Assembly (NCBI RefSeq): GCF_963678635.1
Contig: NC_087062.1
Location: 42,980,395 to 43,044,394 of the forward strand
Direction of reading: 5' to 3'
Length of the DNA: 64,000 nucleotides
From: Symsagittifera roscoffensis
Taxonomy: Eukaryota; Xenacoelomorpha; Acoela; Convolutidae
Part shown: piece by piece, positions 32,318-43,745 of the stretch
How the letters are laid out: every line of letters starts with the position of its first letter
Numbering within the stretch: the first letter of the stretch is position 1
Notes under the pieces: generated by a model
What the model saw: only the letters and a program-made list of their open reading frames with translations
What the model was told of the DNA's origin: nothing
Databases searched by the model: none
Made by a program: the position numbers and the translations under genes

Positions 32318-32615
32318 CTTGATGCATTTCATCTACGCAAAACTTCTCCGGGTGTCGCTTTATAAAATCCGGCGTTTGAATCTTCTTCTCGAAATAGAAG
32401 GAACTCTCATCTCGCGAGATTTCTCCAGGCTTCTTTTCCGGACTTGCTTCGCGACGAGTAGACCCCGTATTTAGAGTCGTTTTTTCACCGGCATCATCAT
32501 TGACTATCGCGTCATCGCGAGTCGGTGTGCCAGTACGAGATTCATTGTCCTTTCTTTCTAAAGGAGACTTATCTTTCGGATTGTTCCGTCTGGGAGGTTG
32601 AGATCCTTTTTGATT
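32318..32615 (-). CDS. Unknown gene A, exon 3
   Basis: Bounded by acceptor attttag and donor G|gtatct. 298 bases. Encodes a Lys/Asp/Arg/Thr-rich, probably disordered segment followed by FYFEKK and FIKRHPEKFCVDEMHQ, which continues into the last exon. GC content is higher than in the surrounding intron. Confidence 0.6.
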
Positions 32616-32739
32616 CTAAAATGAACTCGAATTTGGCTAATTTCTCTAGAAGAAGTTTTTTGGACAATTTTTGAAACGATCTGTTGTTTCCTGAAAACAC
32701 AAAGTACTGATTTCTCTGCAGCAAATAAAATGTTCTCAC

Positions 32740-33060
32740 TTTTTTGCTAGGCGCATGAAGGCGACTTTGCTGTCGCTGTAAGGCATAGGTTTCCCATCGA
32801 GGACTTAAGTCCTTAGTTTGCTCGTAATTGAATGGATGTTTGATCCAGTTATCCTTGCTTTGTTTGCCTCTTTGATCTACATTATGCTTCTTATTGGACG
32901 CGTCATTTGTCGACATCCTGGAAACAACTTCACTTCTGATTCGTCGGTAGAAATCGTATTCAGATTCCTCGGTATCAGTGAATGATGTTGATGGTCTTGA
33001 TTGATTAAGAAGATAGTTCGACTTTGGTCTGATATGATAGTCTACACTGGTTTTGCTTCT
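32740..33060 (-). CDS. Unknown gene A, exon 2
   Basis: Starts after acceptor tttctttcag and ends at donor AAAAAA|gtgaga; the 124-bp intron follows. 107 codons in phase 0. Polar sequence with SFTDTEESEYDFYRR and an internal KDNWIKHPFNYE. Together with exon 3 it gives a charged, largely disordered protein. Confidence 0.6.
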
Positions 33061-33239
33061 CTGAAAGAAATAAAAGGATGTTGACGTTTTTTGAAAGCGC
33101 GAATGAATTAAGCATGGATCGTTTACATCTGAATGATATTGCAGATTATAACAAAGATCAGATTAATTTTGGAGAGCTAGTGGACATACTGAATTAATAA
33201 CCGCTCCAAAACCAAATGTCTTATAATAGGCTAGTAAAC

Positions 33240-33850
33240 ATTTAAAACAAGGATCGCCGGTTACTGTACAAGTAGCACAGAATGTTCTGACCACAGTCTT
33301 ACTAATTACAAAAAAAGTTTGTTCAAATTGGTATCGTTTTTTTTCTGCCTTGTGTGATAAAGGATCTGAACGAAAATATAGAACTTAGTCATATGCGACA
33401 TTAACAGAAAAAGAAGCGACTTGGCAACAGTTTTTGTAGAAAAATGACTGAAAAAAAATTAAAGTTTTTTTCAATTTTAATTTTGCAGGATTTTTGCCCA
33501 ACATGGCTGAAAGACTCCTAAAAGTAAGTTACTCGAGTATGGCTTAGTTTTCACGGCTTCAATTAAGCCCGAGACATAAATAGGCTTTTGTAAGCCTGCT
33601 CGCTCGCTTTATTTGCTCGAATTTAGACTAAAAATTGAAAGTTTTAACCTGTTTTTCTCGATATTACAACATTTTATTGAAAAATTTTTTATGTTCGAAT
33701 CACGACTGAAAAAACTCTTATATAGTATTTTGCTCGACCCATTCCAATGATAATTTGCGGTACCTGATTTTTGCGTGGAAAACTAAAAGACACATAATAC
33801 AAATTTCCTTCCGATTTTCAGTGGTCGGAACAAAAAACTTTTTCTTAAAT
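33240..33850 (+). repeat. Dispersed repeat B, copy 1
   Basis: Homologous to 34856-35370 in the same orientation. Shared blocks include agcacagaatgtt, gtgtgataaaggatctgaac, gtttttctcga, aatcacgactgaaaaaac and ggtacctgatttttgcgtgg. Fragments recur at 38940-39060 (inverted), 47777-47840, 48900-49010 and 52400-52510 (inverted). It lies in the first intron of unknown gene A. No coding capacity seen. Confidence 0.7.
33503..33523 (+). CDS. EXOSC2: Possible 5' coding exon of EXOSC2
   Basis: A 21-base ATG exon with acceptor ttttgcag upstream, a strong Kozak context (aacATGG) and a consensus donor AAA|gtaagt. Splicing in phase 0 to 38398 would add seven residues (MAERLLK) and bring the protein to about 282 residues, close to the usual 290 or so. 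The intron would be 4.9 kb and would hold minus-strand genes, so this is only a candidate. Confidence 0.25.
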
Positions 33851-34855
33851 GCAAGTGGTCTTTGCTGGCCAAAATTTAATTTTAGGGGCTGCCTGCGCTC
33901 ATATGAAATTTTATCGAATTAGCGCAAAATTGGCCTGATGGCCTTTTCAATCAAGCTGGGTGTTGCAATCGGGTAATAATCTTTTAAAAAAATGAAAAAA
34001 AAATCAGATGTAAATTGATTTTTTGTAGGCTTTATGAATTGCTTTTCAATTTTTGTGGGCTTATTTACCGGATCTTTTATTTCAGTTTTATTTTAAATAG
34101 TTTTTGATATATTTTTTGTTCCATTTTGAAGAGCGTAATTATAGTTTATTGGCTTTTGTTTTTTTTTACTTTCAAAAACTTGTCTGATAGCGGAACTTGT
34201 GTGATAGTACTGTGCAGCTTTTTCAGTTCAATTCGAAATTTAAAGTGATACTTCTTGCGGCAATTTTCTAATCAGGAGGCTATATTGGCTTAATAATAGT
34301 ATGTGCTTTGACCGTTGATTTGTAATGAGCTAACGCATTTGATGCTTTTTTAATTTATCAATTGAAAAGAAAAAGCTATTTGTTCCAGAAAACAGTAAAA
34401 ACAAATTCTGCACCGAAGTTTTTCCAAATCAGCATATTTCGCGAATTGCATAATTCATACAAAATATGACTTTACACTTGCCAATTTATTGCAATGCAAG
34501 TTTGTGGGGTTGCCGTTAGGGCAAAATTTATGTTTTTGTGCTGTTTAAAGCTACCGAAATTGAGGTTGAAGCTGTGGAGAATGAAAAAATTGCTGGCCAA
34601 TGTTTCTCGACACCTGAACTAGATTTTTGATTTTTTAGAACCCCAATCACGACCATTAGGACTTAACCCCTATATACTTCCGTTAAAATTGGAAAAAACC
34701 TTATATTTCTTTCCTGCTACTCTCAGTAACGTGGTCGGAACAACCAATAAGAAGCTTTGTATTGAAAAGTTTTCAGTAGCTTTATGGGCTTCAACGCAAA
34801 TTGAAGTTAAATTTTGAGAGTATCGACATTGCAGTAGCGTGCTTACTTCAGGTAG

Positions 34856-35370
34856 CTAATCGAAACAAGGGTAGCCGGTTACTGCACGTAGCACAGAATG
34901 TTTCGACCATAGTCTTGGAAAAAAATAATACAAAATAAACGTTTTTTGAAATTGGTGTCGTTTTTTCTGCGTGGTGTGATAAAAGGATCTGAACGAAAAA
35001 CCAGAACTTCGACATTCGGCCTTTTTGACATTCAGACTAAAATACTCAAATTGGAATTTTTCGCCGATAGTGTTAGAAATGAAATTTTTGTTTCCAAAAA
35101 GTTCTAAAAAACTCCAAAAACTATTCTTTCTTAAGTAAAGCTGTTTAAACCTGTTTTTCTCGACTCTGGGACAACTTTGTGAAAAATTACATTCAAATCA
35201 CGACTGAAAAAACTTTAATATGGTATATCTTTTGGCCAATTCTGATGATTATTGGTGGTACCTAATTTTGCGTGGAAAACAAGAAACCAACAGAATTTGC
35301 GTGAAAAAAAGCCAAAACACACCCGAATACAAAGTTCCTCTCTATTTTATCAATGGTCAGAACAACAACA
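34856..35370 (+). repeat. Dispersed repeat B, copy 2
   Basis: Direct-orientation homologue of 33240-33850, aligned over about 500 bp with many substitutions and indels. Starts near ggttactgcacgtagcacag and extends through the ggtacctaattttgcgtgg block. Confidence 0.7.
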
Positions 35371-35884
35371 TAGTACACTACATAAGTTTGTGAGGCATCC
35401 AGCAGGAGTAGGATAACAAACGATTACCACCCAGACAAACGCCGGATTTTTTTCGCTCCTTATTTTGTCTCTGTTGTTTGGTAAAAATGTTCTATTCTTT
35501 GTTTTTTGGATATGATGATTTCTAGGTTTCTTGGAGAATGAAAACTAAAAGTTTTCGCCTATCAAAGCTATGAAATACGACATAATCTTTGAAACCGGTT
35601 GCTGCGAGAGTAGCATTGAATGCGATGATTGCAGTATTTGTTACAGAAAGTTTGACATTTCAAATTTTAAAAAAGTAGTTTCATAAAAAGGGTAAAGACC
35701 CAAGAAATAGAAAGCTTTGTTGTGCATCTGTTATTTTAAATTGGCAGTATTTTTTTATTCCGAACACAATCTTCACTCATAAATGTTCGAAAAAACGTCT
35801 TATAGTTCGTTTCCAAGGAAAAATGATTTTTTTAAATTTTGCTATCAAATTTGACCGTTGCAATTGTTCTACTTCTACCCTTAC

Positions 35885-35965
35885 CTCCAACTGTTGAAGT
35901 CTGAAGTGAATAACTGTGGGCGAAAGATGACTAAGCTCTAATGGTCTCTTTTTATGCAGCCTCAT
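35885..35965 (-). CDS. Unknown gene A, first exon
   Basis: ATG at 35963-35965, 27 codons, donor GAG|gtaagg, phase 0 into 33060. Encodes LHKKRPLELSHLSPTV and then FRLQQLE. An in-frame stop lies a few codons upstream of the ATG, so this ATG could be the start. Alternatively the exon begins at aaaatgag|G, in phase with an upstream open exon at 36247-36304. The 2.8-kb intron after it is full of repeats and could hide more exons. Confidence 0.45.
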
Positions 35966-36630
35966 TTTGGTAATTTTTCAGTTTCTAGTCAATGTTATTT
36001 CATAAAATTTAGAGGAGAGCTGTTTCCGAACTGTTATTGCTGTGGAAAAATTTGTTTTTTTTTGAGGTTTGTTTATTTTAGCGATCAACCAAAACAATCA
36101 AGAATTTTTGTGCGCTGTTTTAATCCCGTCGCTTTGCTCTTGGTTTTACCACAGGATAATCTTAAACTAAATCCTCTATCTGCTTTATAAAATTTCTGCC
36201 ATATTTAGAAATTTATGGTATATGTAAAAGGATAAAAATAACTTACTCAAAGATCACGTCTGTGAAGTTAACTCTTTTCATAAAAACACTATTTTCTTGA
36301 GCACCTGCTGACGGTATGATGATATGAAATTTGAACTTTGGGATTTTGAATCTCTTTAAATGGCTCGGATTGATTTTTTGGACAAACTATGAAGTAAGCG
36401 ACAACTTCGGTGGGATTTTCAATCATATAAAACAATGCATTTTAGAAAATTGAATTTAAACATCTCTTAGAAATTAAGTCGGTGCAAAATTTTTTGAACT
36501 GAGATGAAAAGCTTACTGGTTTTATGGCTCTTCGCATACCTTTCTAATAATATGGTCAAAAACTCAATTATTGGCTTAACGTTTGTTGCACAATTCTTAA
36601 TGGCTCGAGGCTTTATTTAAAATTGTTTTT

Positions 36631-37242
36631 TAAGAGTATTGAACGTAGTGAACGTAGCTCTGATCTTGCTGATTTTTTTTTCAGGAAAAGTCTCTAATAA
36701 CCACAGATATGCATTCATACATATTGATGCATTTATGAATGCTCTTTGATATATTTGCACTTTTTGAGTTCAATTGAAGTTCATCTGCTGAAAGTCAAGT
36801 AAATAGCACTCTCCAAATACAAACGTGGAAATGGCGCAAAAAACGTGAACGATTTCTAGTTTCGAATTTATTTTAAAGATTTCGAGCGGAATAAAAACTT
36901 TACCTGTTGATTCAGTTTTCTCTACTTTATGTTATCAAAAAAGCGGCAGTCATAAATTGTTCTAGAAACTCAAAGAGCTTAAAGGGTATCTATTTTTTTC
37001 TTCAAAATTCGAAAGTTGAGATTTTTTCAAGTAAGTCAGTGTTTGTTTTTTAAGAGTAATGAACTTAGTGAAGACTCTTATATAGGTCATGCTGATTTTT
37101 TTTAAGGAAAAATTCTTTAAATATTGATGCATTAAATCATAAATTGTTCTAGAAATTCAAAGTGCTTAAAGGGCATCATTTTTTTTCTTTGAAATTCGAA
37201 AGCCAGTGGTTTTTTTTGTTTACTTGCGTTCATTACTCTTTT
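36631..37242 (+). repeat. MITE-like element, about 610 bp
   Basis: Begins taagagtattgaacgtag and ends gcgttcattactctt, so the ends form imperfect terminal inverted repeats around AAGAGTAATGAACG. Internal blocks (ataaattgttctagaaa, cagcggaat-like, atcatttttttctt) recur at 43746-44204. The copy looks composite, with a second left end at about 37050. Non-coding. Confidence 0.65.
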
Positions 37243-37811
37243 CCAATCTTCGTTTTGCTATGTTTTATTATGTTTACTTGCGTTCATTGCTATTTTCCAA
37301 TCTTCGATTGTCTATGTTCTGAATGATCGGTCCATTGGAATTGAAAATGAATATTTTGCCAAATTCTCATATCATAAAAGATAAAACTTAAATAACGCCA
37401 GAAGTTAGAAGTTACCTGCTTCTTGAGACTTTTCAAAGTGTTGTCCAAAAAATCTGAATCAAAATACAGACAAGAGTATAAGAAAAAAATAGACTTACCT
37501 TTCTGATCAGATCAAACTGCGGGAATTTTTTGTTTTTCTGTCAAGCTACTGTCAGAAAGAAGTGAGGCCTTGTTTTGCGTAGTTGTTTTCAGCAGTCATG
37601 TATCATAAAGTTCAAACAGCGTGTCAAGAAGTCGCTAAAATGGTTTTTAATGGCTGTTAGAATATCATTTGTATCTGTTTTTTTTTTTTAATTTTCTTCT
37701 GGTGTTTGTCCAGAATATAGCTCCAGATAACAATTAGTGGTAAGCTCATAAAAACGGCTTTTAACCACCGTATACTTGTGTTCAGCTGAGCTTTAAAACA
37801 ATGAACATTGT

Positions 37812-38203
37812 TTATAAGATGGTTTTTGTGTTGGCTGAAACCGACTCGTTGCTTTGAAGAATTAATAAATGTTTACTTGAAAGGTCAAGTGAAGAGTGAT
37901 TATTTTTTCTACGGTCGATCAAAACTTCCTTTGTCTTAGGATATACCGTATGAGTATGAAGAATGAAGGATGTAGCTGGATTGATTGAGATGACTAAATA
38001 TGCTTGGGTCATGTCTTCAAAATTATTTATCCACCTCGGGATGGGAAAAACTTCATCCTGATTTTTTTTACGCAAAGAAAGTCAAGTAGCACAAAATTGT
38101 CGTTGGTGGTTGAGTCATATGTAATATCAAAGCTGCAAAGAAGTGTTCCAAGTAGGTTATACAGTTCCAAAAAACCGTAAGAGATATTCGTTTTTTGGCT
38201 CAT
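37812..38203 (-). pseudogene. Unknown ORF B, split at a poly-A run
   Basis: An ATG at 38203 opens 44 codons (MSQKTNISYG to LLDFLC). At the eight-A run (plus-strand T run 38062-38069) coding character moves to the neighbouring frame, which continues 80 more codons (EVFPIPRWINNFEDMTQAY) to a stop at 37812. A one-base change in the run would give a single frame of about 130 residues. Either the gene is freshly broken or the run is miscounted in the assembly. A donor at gtaaaa is a third possibility. Family not recognised. Confidence 0.4.
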
Positions 38204-38397
38204 AAGGAAGAGGCGGTTTTATGATTCAAGTTAAATTTAAGCAACCTCTCCTGGAAAACATAATAATGTAAAGAAATGAAAAATTTCCCACTTTTAACTG
38301 ATTTCGCTGCGTGCACAGCACCCGAGAAACCACGATCATCTTTCGCATTTATCGAACCAATCGCAGATTGAATTGGATTGATAGTCCATTTTTTCAG

Positions 38398-38570
38398 ATG
38401 AGTGTTGAGGAGAGTACTCTGGTGTGTCCAGGTGCTTTGATCACGCAGAATCCAGGCTTCATCAAGGGTCACGGGACATACCAGAAGGAAGACCAGCTGC
38501 AGGCTACTGTTGCTGGACACATCGAGAGGATAAACAGACTGGTCACTGTAAGACCCTTCAAGAGTGCCAG
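38398..38570 (+). CDS. EXOSC2: EXOSC2 (Rrp4) exon 1 as seen
   Basis: Exosome cap subunit Rrp4, which binds RNA and guides it into the exosome core for 3'-5' decay and rRNA/snoRNA processing in nucleus and cytoplasm. This exon encodes the N-terminal domain (LVCPG, GFIKGHGTY) and the start of the S1 domain (VAGHIERINRLVTV). The next exons supply GEVGDVIVGRI of S1 and the KH domain. The three exons join in frame (828 bases, 275 residues), slightly short of the family's roughly 290. The ATG directly follows ttttttcag, an acceptor, so it is either spliced to an upstream exon or trans-spliced. Donor AG|gtgagt. Confidence 0.9.
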
Positions 38571-38752
38571 GTGAGTGAGTCTGTTTACACGTCATTGCTC
38601 GAAACTATTGAGTTGAACGCTGGAATGAAAAGAATAAACCAAAGGTTTTTTTTCTACTGCTCGGAGGCTAAAACAACGTTCGCATTTCGATTATATAGTT
38701 TCTGTAATATTGTTACAAACTTCGTTTAGCAGTTTGGTTTGTTTATCTTCAG

Positions 38753-38840
38753 GTACAGTGGAGAAGTGGGTGATGTAATTGTGGGCAGGATCAGTGATGT
38801 CGCTCAGAAGAAATGGAAGGTGGACATCTATGCCAGACAG
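38753..38840 (+). CDS. EXOSC2: EXOSC2 exon 2
   Basis: Acceptor tatcttcag, donor CAG|gtaaat. Completes the split Arg codon and encodes YSGEVGDVIVGRI and KKWKVDIYARQ, the core S1 RNA-binding strands of Rrp4. Confidence 0.9.
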
Positions 38841-39470
38841 GTAAATTTAGAAGTCACTTGTATGGATAGGCAAAGAGTATTTAAAAGTTAAATCATTGAT
38901 GCAGCAGCAATGGATGCAGGCGTAAATTTCGTTTACTCTTACTGTTGTTCCGACCACTGAAAGTGGTATGAACTTAGTCTTCAGGTGTTTTTTTTTCACC
39001 ATGCTAAATGAGTTACCACAAATGATGATCAGAATTGGTGGCGAGAGATATGGCATATTACAGCCCCTTTCATTTGTGATTCGAACGACGAAAACCGCTT
39101 CTAATGGTTTCTTATCGAGAAATGGCAGTTAGTATTTTTTTTGCTTTTTAGTCAAATTTCGAGGAGTGGTTTCGAGAGAATGGTCTTATACTAGGAAAAA
39201 AACTTCTGTTTATGCCGTAGAAAACCTAGTTTTATGCGGGAAATTTAGTTTTCGAATCTTCTCTTAGTACAAAAAATGGAATTAGTTCTTTTTTAAAATT
39301 TGATCGGAACTTCGTGCTTCTTGCAAGCAACAAGGCCGTCTTTGTTATTTTTGAAAATCTTTAGTGTGTCAGAATACCTAGAGTAAAAAAAGATGCTAAA
39401 ATATGATGGTAACCAGCTTCAGTTAAATGAGTAGCAATTAATCAGACAATCACATTTAGATTCTAATCAG

Positions 39471-39660
39471 AGGCGGATCTAGGAATTTCTCGAGGGGGCG
39501 GATTTTGAAAGTTTTTCGAAAATTTTGTCGACCTTTTTCTAGCTCGACTAAATTGATTTTCTGAGCTACCACAGAACTGAAAAGCCCACACAGCCAAAAA
39601 ATTATTTTGATAGGCTGCTTCACTTGGAGTGGCTGATCTTTTGTTCATTTGAATACGATA
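39471..39660 (+). repeat. Dispersed element end, GGCGGATCTAGG family
   Basis: Begins cagaggcggatctagg and continues about 100 bp through gtcgacctttttcta and ttctgagct. The same sequence is found inverted at about 55900-56127. Inserted in EXOSC2 intron 2. The sequence resembles the ends of a non-autonomous DNA element, but only one end is identified. Confidence 0.6.
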
Positions 39661-39712
39661 ATTTGTTGTGTTTGTTTGATGCGATACTTTTCTTTACCAT
39701 CAATGAGTTTAG

Positions 39713-40279
39713 GATGCGAGTCTTCAACTATCTGCAGTTAATCTTCCAGGAGGTGAGTTGAGACGGAGGTCAGTTGAAGATGAGCTGATGATGAGAGAGT
39801 ACTTGGCCGAGAGTGACCTCATAAGTGCCGAAGTGCAAAAGGTGAGCTCAGAAGACGGGCTAGTACATCTGCACACGAGAAGTTTGAAGTATGGAAAGTT
39901 AGGCCAAGGTATTCTTATCGCACTGAAACCGTCGAACATCAAGAGATCCAAAACACATTTCCATAATCTACCATGTGGCGTCAGTGTCATTATGGGGAAC
40001 AATGGTTACATTTGGGTTGGATCGACACTTCCGGTCGAAGACGAATCAGGAGGTCACGTGATTGACTCAGAGGTCATCCAGAGGTCAGAGCGTGAAGCGA
40101 TAGCAAGAGTTGGGAATATAATAAGACTTTTGGCAGAAAATGAAGTGTTGATTTATGACACGAGCGTGATTACTGCTTATGATTTGTCCTCAAACTATGA
40201 AACGAAAGACTTGATTAAAAAGAGTGTGAAAGATGAGTTGATTGTTATGGTTAAAATGAAGCTGGCTACTCAAATATGA
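39713..40279 (+). CDS. EXOSC2: EXOSC2 exon 3 (terminal)
   Basis: Acceptor gagtttag. Starts DASLQLSAVNLPGGELRRRS, a signature of Rrp4, and runs through HTRSLKYGKLGQG and the KH domain (FHNLPCGVSVIMGNNGYIW) to TGA at 40277-40279. Most of the gene is in this single exon, so many introns found in vertebrate orthologues are absent. No AATAAA is seen within 100 bp downstream. Confidence 0.92.
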   Translation, partial: DASLQLSAVNLPGGELRRRSVEDELMMREYLAESDLISAEVQKVSSEDGLVHLHTRSLKYGKLGQGILIALKPSNIKRSKTHFHNLPCGVSVIMGNNGYIWVGSTLPVEDESGGHVIDSEVIQRSEREAIARVGNIIRLLAENEVLIYDTSVITAYDLSSNYETKDLIKKSVKDELIVMVKMKLATQI

Positions 40280-40582
40280 TAGACCTAACTTTGTTTTCGT
40301 TGAATTTATTTTATCTATGAACTTATTGTGTTATATTACGGAGCCAATTTTCCAACGTATAACAATAATAATGTCACACAGTTATAAAGAAACTTTCACC
40401 TATTGCTTATGAGCTCTTACATCAAAACAAACCAATTATTAGTAGTTCAGACTCTTATAGGTCGTGATGATTTTTTTTCGTTTTTTTTTCAGGAAAAGTG
40501 TCACGCCCAAAATTGAATTTTTGCGGTTTGACTTTTGATTTTTTTAAATTCTGTTTATTTCTGTTGCCCAAAAACGTAATCG

Positions 40583-41260
40583 ACTTCTAGTTACACTTGC
40601 GAGAGCAAGTGTCTTGTAATCGGGAGCTAGACTTTTTCCCGTAAGCAATTTTTCTTGTACATTTCTAGGAAATTGTGAAGTTGCTGTAGTATTGAACCTT
40701 AGCAACTTCGACACGTTTTCCCTCTTGGCCTAGAGCTAACGCGGATGCCTTTGCACCCTGAAGTTTTTGGGTTCGAGGCCTGGCCGGACCATGTTTATTT
40801 CAGTATCAATGACATAGAAAATTTTTTCCAGGACTTTCATTTATCTGCTTAAGTTTTGTCGGCCAAGTTGCCTTATCGGGGATTTTTTTTCGCGATATTA
40901 GCAGTTTTCGTCATAGCTGTAAACTTTTTTTTGGCTTACTTCTGATGTTTGTAAAATTAATACTCCTTCCTGGGGATAGTTTCCTTGATTTTCCTCTTAT
41001 TTTCTTCTTCGCTTAAAAGCTTATTCGACCTTAAAGATTTCGGCTTAGCTACCTGATTTTGTGTCCCCTTCGAAAGCAAAATTGATTGACTTTTTTGAAA
41101 CTTCAGTTAGTTTTGTTGCAAGATTTTAAAACCTAATTTCTCAAAAAAATTTTCTGGTAAAAATTTATTATAGTATTTTTATTTTCGGATCAATTGGCGT
41201 CTTCTCACTTGTTGTCGGCTTAGGTGCCGCTTGGTAAACACGTAAAGCTTATTTAACATT
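40583..41260 (+). repeat. SINE-like composite repeat, copy 1
   Basis: Aligned with 47866-48535. Shared head: gagagcaagtgtcttgtaat. Then a tRNA-like module at 40729-40798, with an A-box-like tggcctagagctaacgc and a B box gggttcgaggcc, followed by ttttgtcggc(c/t)(a/t)agttgcc and a common tail with gtgtttttcgaat. This is the structure expected of a Pol III-transcribed, tRNA-derived SINE. Confidence 0.6.
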
Positions 41261-43232
41261 GGTGGTTGTGTTTTTCGAATGTGTTTTACTCATTCGATAA
41301 GCAAGAGTAGTGCAATCGGGTACTAAACTTTTTTTTCCCGTAAACAACTTCGTTCACAGAATGGACGAAATGAAATGGTAATTATTTCAATAGCACCATG
41401 GTAAGTGCAGTGTGTATTAGTTGCATATTTGTTACGGGATTTGGGTTTCTGTTAAGAGTTTTTTAAGAGTATTTTTGTGCCGAAACTTTTTGGTAGAGTT
41501 TTGGCGCTGGAAGAGGTCGGCTTATATTCTGAATGTTTTTTTTCGCTTAACACTCTTTGGTTTTATGTGGGAGTGATTGAATTCTAATATGAAGTTTAAA
41601 ATTAGTTAAAATCAACCTTTTAGATTCTTAATAAGTAAAAAAATTAATTATAGAAAAAATTTCAATTTTATCAAGTAACAGAATCGATTCAAAGTTTTGA
41701 TGTTTCTGGTTGTTCAATTGGTTGTATTTATCGCATTCTTTTTGGTGCAGATAATTAGCTAATTCGTTTTTTCGCTCATTTTTTGTTAAGTTTTTCGACA
41801 GTTAATTTTAAATTTTTTCCTCATTGGGTTCTAACCATTTTTTAAAATTAGCCTTTTGGTTTGAAAAACGAAGACAAGCAAGCCTGAATCCCTATCAAAT
41901 CAGAATTAAGTCATTTCAAATTGTTCGGTAATTTTGTTCAAAATTGCTAGAGCCATTTGTTGTTTTACTCTATCAACTTGAATTGCTGTCTGCTACTTTT
42001 CCTGATTAACTTTTTGTATTCCTTTAGATAAAATTAGATTAAATGTGGTAAAATTGTAACGCACTAATTTTTTAGTTTTAATTTTTTTTGTTGTCAATTA
42101 AAAAAACGTTCTTTTGAATTTTTTTATATCCAGATAATTTTGATGCGTTTCTGGACTCATTCATTTTTAAAATGGCTCAATTATACCTCTTTTTTAACCT
42201 TTGTTCAGCAATATTAGTATAATTGCGTTGTTTGGTTGGAGGTTTTGTTCAGTTTTCTCTTTCTTTAAACTTGATTTTGTCGGAGTTTCTTTTTTTAGGA
42301 ATTAAAGTCGGCATTTGTTTTCGGCTTCAGAACTTCAAAATCATGTGTGTTCATAGCAGCGTCTTTTTCTTGTTCCGTCCTCTTTTTTGATTCGAGTTTT
42401 TTTTGAGCAATTTTTTCTTTAAGCAAGCAGAATAATTGTCAGATTGTGAATTGTTTTGTAATTGTTTTCGACGTTTTCTCAAGAGAGGTGTGTAGTTTCA
42501 GGTGAGTTGTGTTGATTTTTTTCAGTCTTACTTGTTCTAATGGTTGCAAAAAAATTATATAATTGTTCGCTAAAAGTACTTTTTTATCCGAAAAAAAATA
42601 GAATTCGTTTTTTAATGAGTGTGCTGTTTGCTAATAGTTTCATCGCGTGTATTCTGCATAGCTGGTCACCTTGAAACGTCAGTTGGAGTCAAACTGATAT
42701 TTTTAATTGTTTATTTTTCAAAAATGTTTTCAACAATTTTCCAATCTGATTTATCAAAACTTTTTCTAGGCATACATTTTTGTCTATCGCAAGTAGTGTG
42801 CGAATCTCTACTCCGCCTCTCTGTCTGAAATTATTTTCATTTTTCCTAAAAAGAACTTTTTTTCCAATTTGGGATTTCCGTCTCATTTTTTATTCGCAAG
42901 CTTGCAATGCTGCGTTTGGGTTGTATCACAAGTGATGCGAAGCTCCTCTTTGCCTCTTTGTTTTGTCGAAAGTGGAAACTAGCTTTAAGGTTTCCCAGCG
43001 GAAAAAAAACTTTACTTAATAATCCAGTTTTCTAAAATTGGATTAATTTTATCAAACAAGCACCAATCGTAAATTTTTCTAGAAATTCAAAAGAGCTCGA
43101 AGACCATCTTTTTGTTTAATTCGAAAGGTAAAAGCTGATTTTTTTTCAAAACAAGTAGGTATTTTTTTCTGTTTCCTTGCGTTCTTTGATTTTTGCGTAA
43201 AACTTTTTTGAAATAAATTTGATCATACTTGA
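41261..43232. other. AT-rich intergenic DNA
   Basis: No convincing exon. Contains another copy of the SINE head (gcaatcgggtactaaac near 41315) and T-rich tracts. Confidence 0.4.
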
Positions 43233-43397
43233 TTACTTGTTTATTGTGTACGCTAAACTCAGCTCTTCCATGATGGTTTTGTGATTAGTCACCTTCCTTT
43301 TACCATCCGAAAAACGCCAAAATGAGCCTTTCGTAAATTTTTCTACATTGTTGTAGTAATTACAATAATTGAGCCGTGTAACAAACCTATACCGTAC
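43233..43397 (-). CDS. Unknown gene C, terminal exon
   Basis: 55 codons after acceptor atttccttcag, ending at TAA 43233-43235. Encodes VRYRFVTRLNYCNYY and GSFWRFSDGKRKV. Joins in phase 0 to the exon at 43453-43603 across a 55-bp intron (gtaagt...ttcag). Non-repetitive amino-acid composition in AT-rich DNA supports real coding. No family recognised. It may be a host gene or a transposon gene, since a MITE lies 140 bp upstream. Confidence 0.45.
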   Translation of the reverse strand, partial: VRYRFVTRLNYCNYYNNVEKFTKGSFWRFSDGKRKVTNHKTIMEELSLAYTINK

Positions 43398-43452
43398 CTG
43401 AAGGAAATTCAGAAGTGACTGAAACTGCAACAACTGAAAACCTTGAACTTAC

Positions 43453-43603
43453 TGGTGATTTGTTATTGTCAATGAGCTCTTCTGAATTAAACGCCCAACA
43501 TAGTCTTTTTTTCGCACTTTTAACATAAGCAAACGATGTATTATGTTCACTTTTACCAATCCAGCTAGCATAATTTAGGGCTATACAAATAGGCTTTTTT
43601 TTG
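43453..43603 (-). CDS. Unknown gene C, penultimate exon
   Basis: Open stretch of 50 codons ending at donor CCA|gtaagt. Includes ICIALNYASWIGKS, SFAYVKSAKKRLCWAF and EELIDNNKSP. The upstream limit is taken at the acceptor-like tatgcag; an in-frame TGA lies about 40 bases further upstream. Earlier exons not found. Confidence 0.4.
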
Positions 43604-43745
43604 CTGCATAGCGCTTGAGAATTTGCTATTCAATTGCATATGTTGTATCCGCTTTATTTAAGGTTTGTTGGAATCCAGCAAGGCCTGACAGGACAGTTAA
43701 AAAGAAATAAGACTCAAACTTCGAGGGACGGGTTGCAATTTTTTT

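Noticed and set aside
38200..38595. Minus-strand ORF of 131 codons over EXOSC2 exon 1
   Set aside because: Antisense shadow of a well-supported exon.
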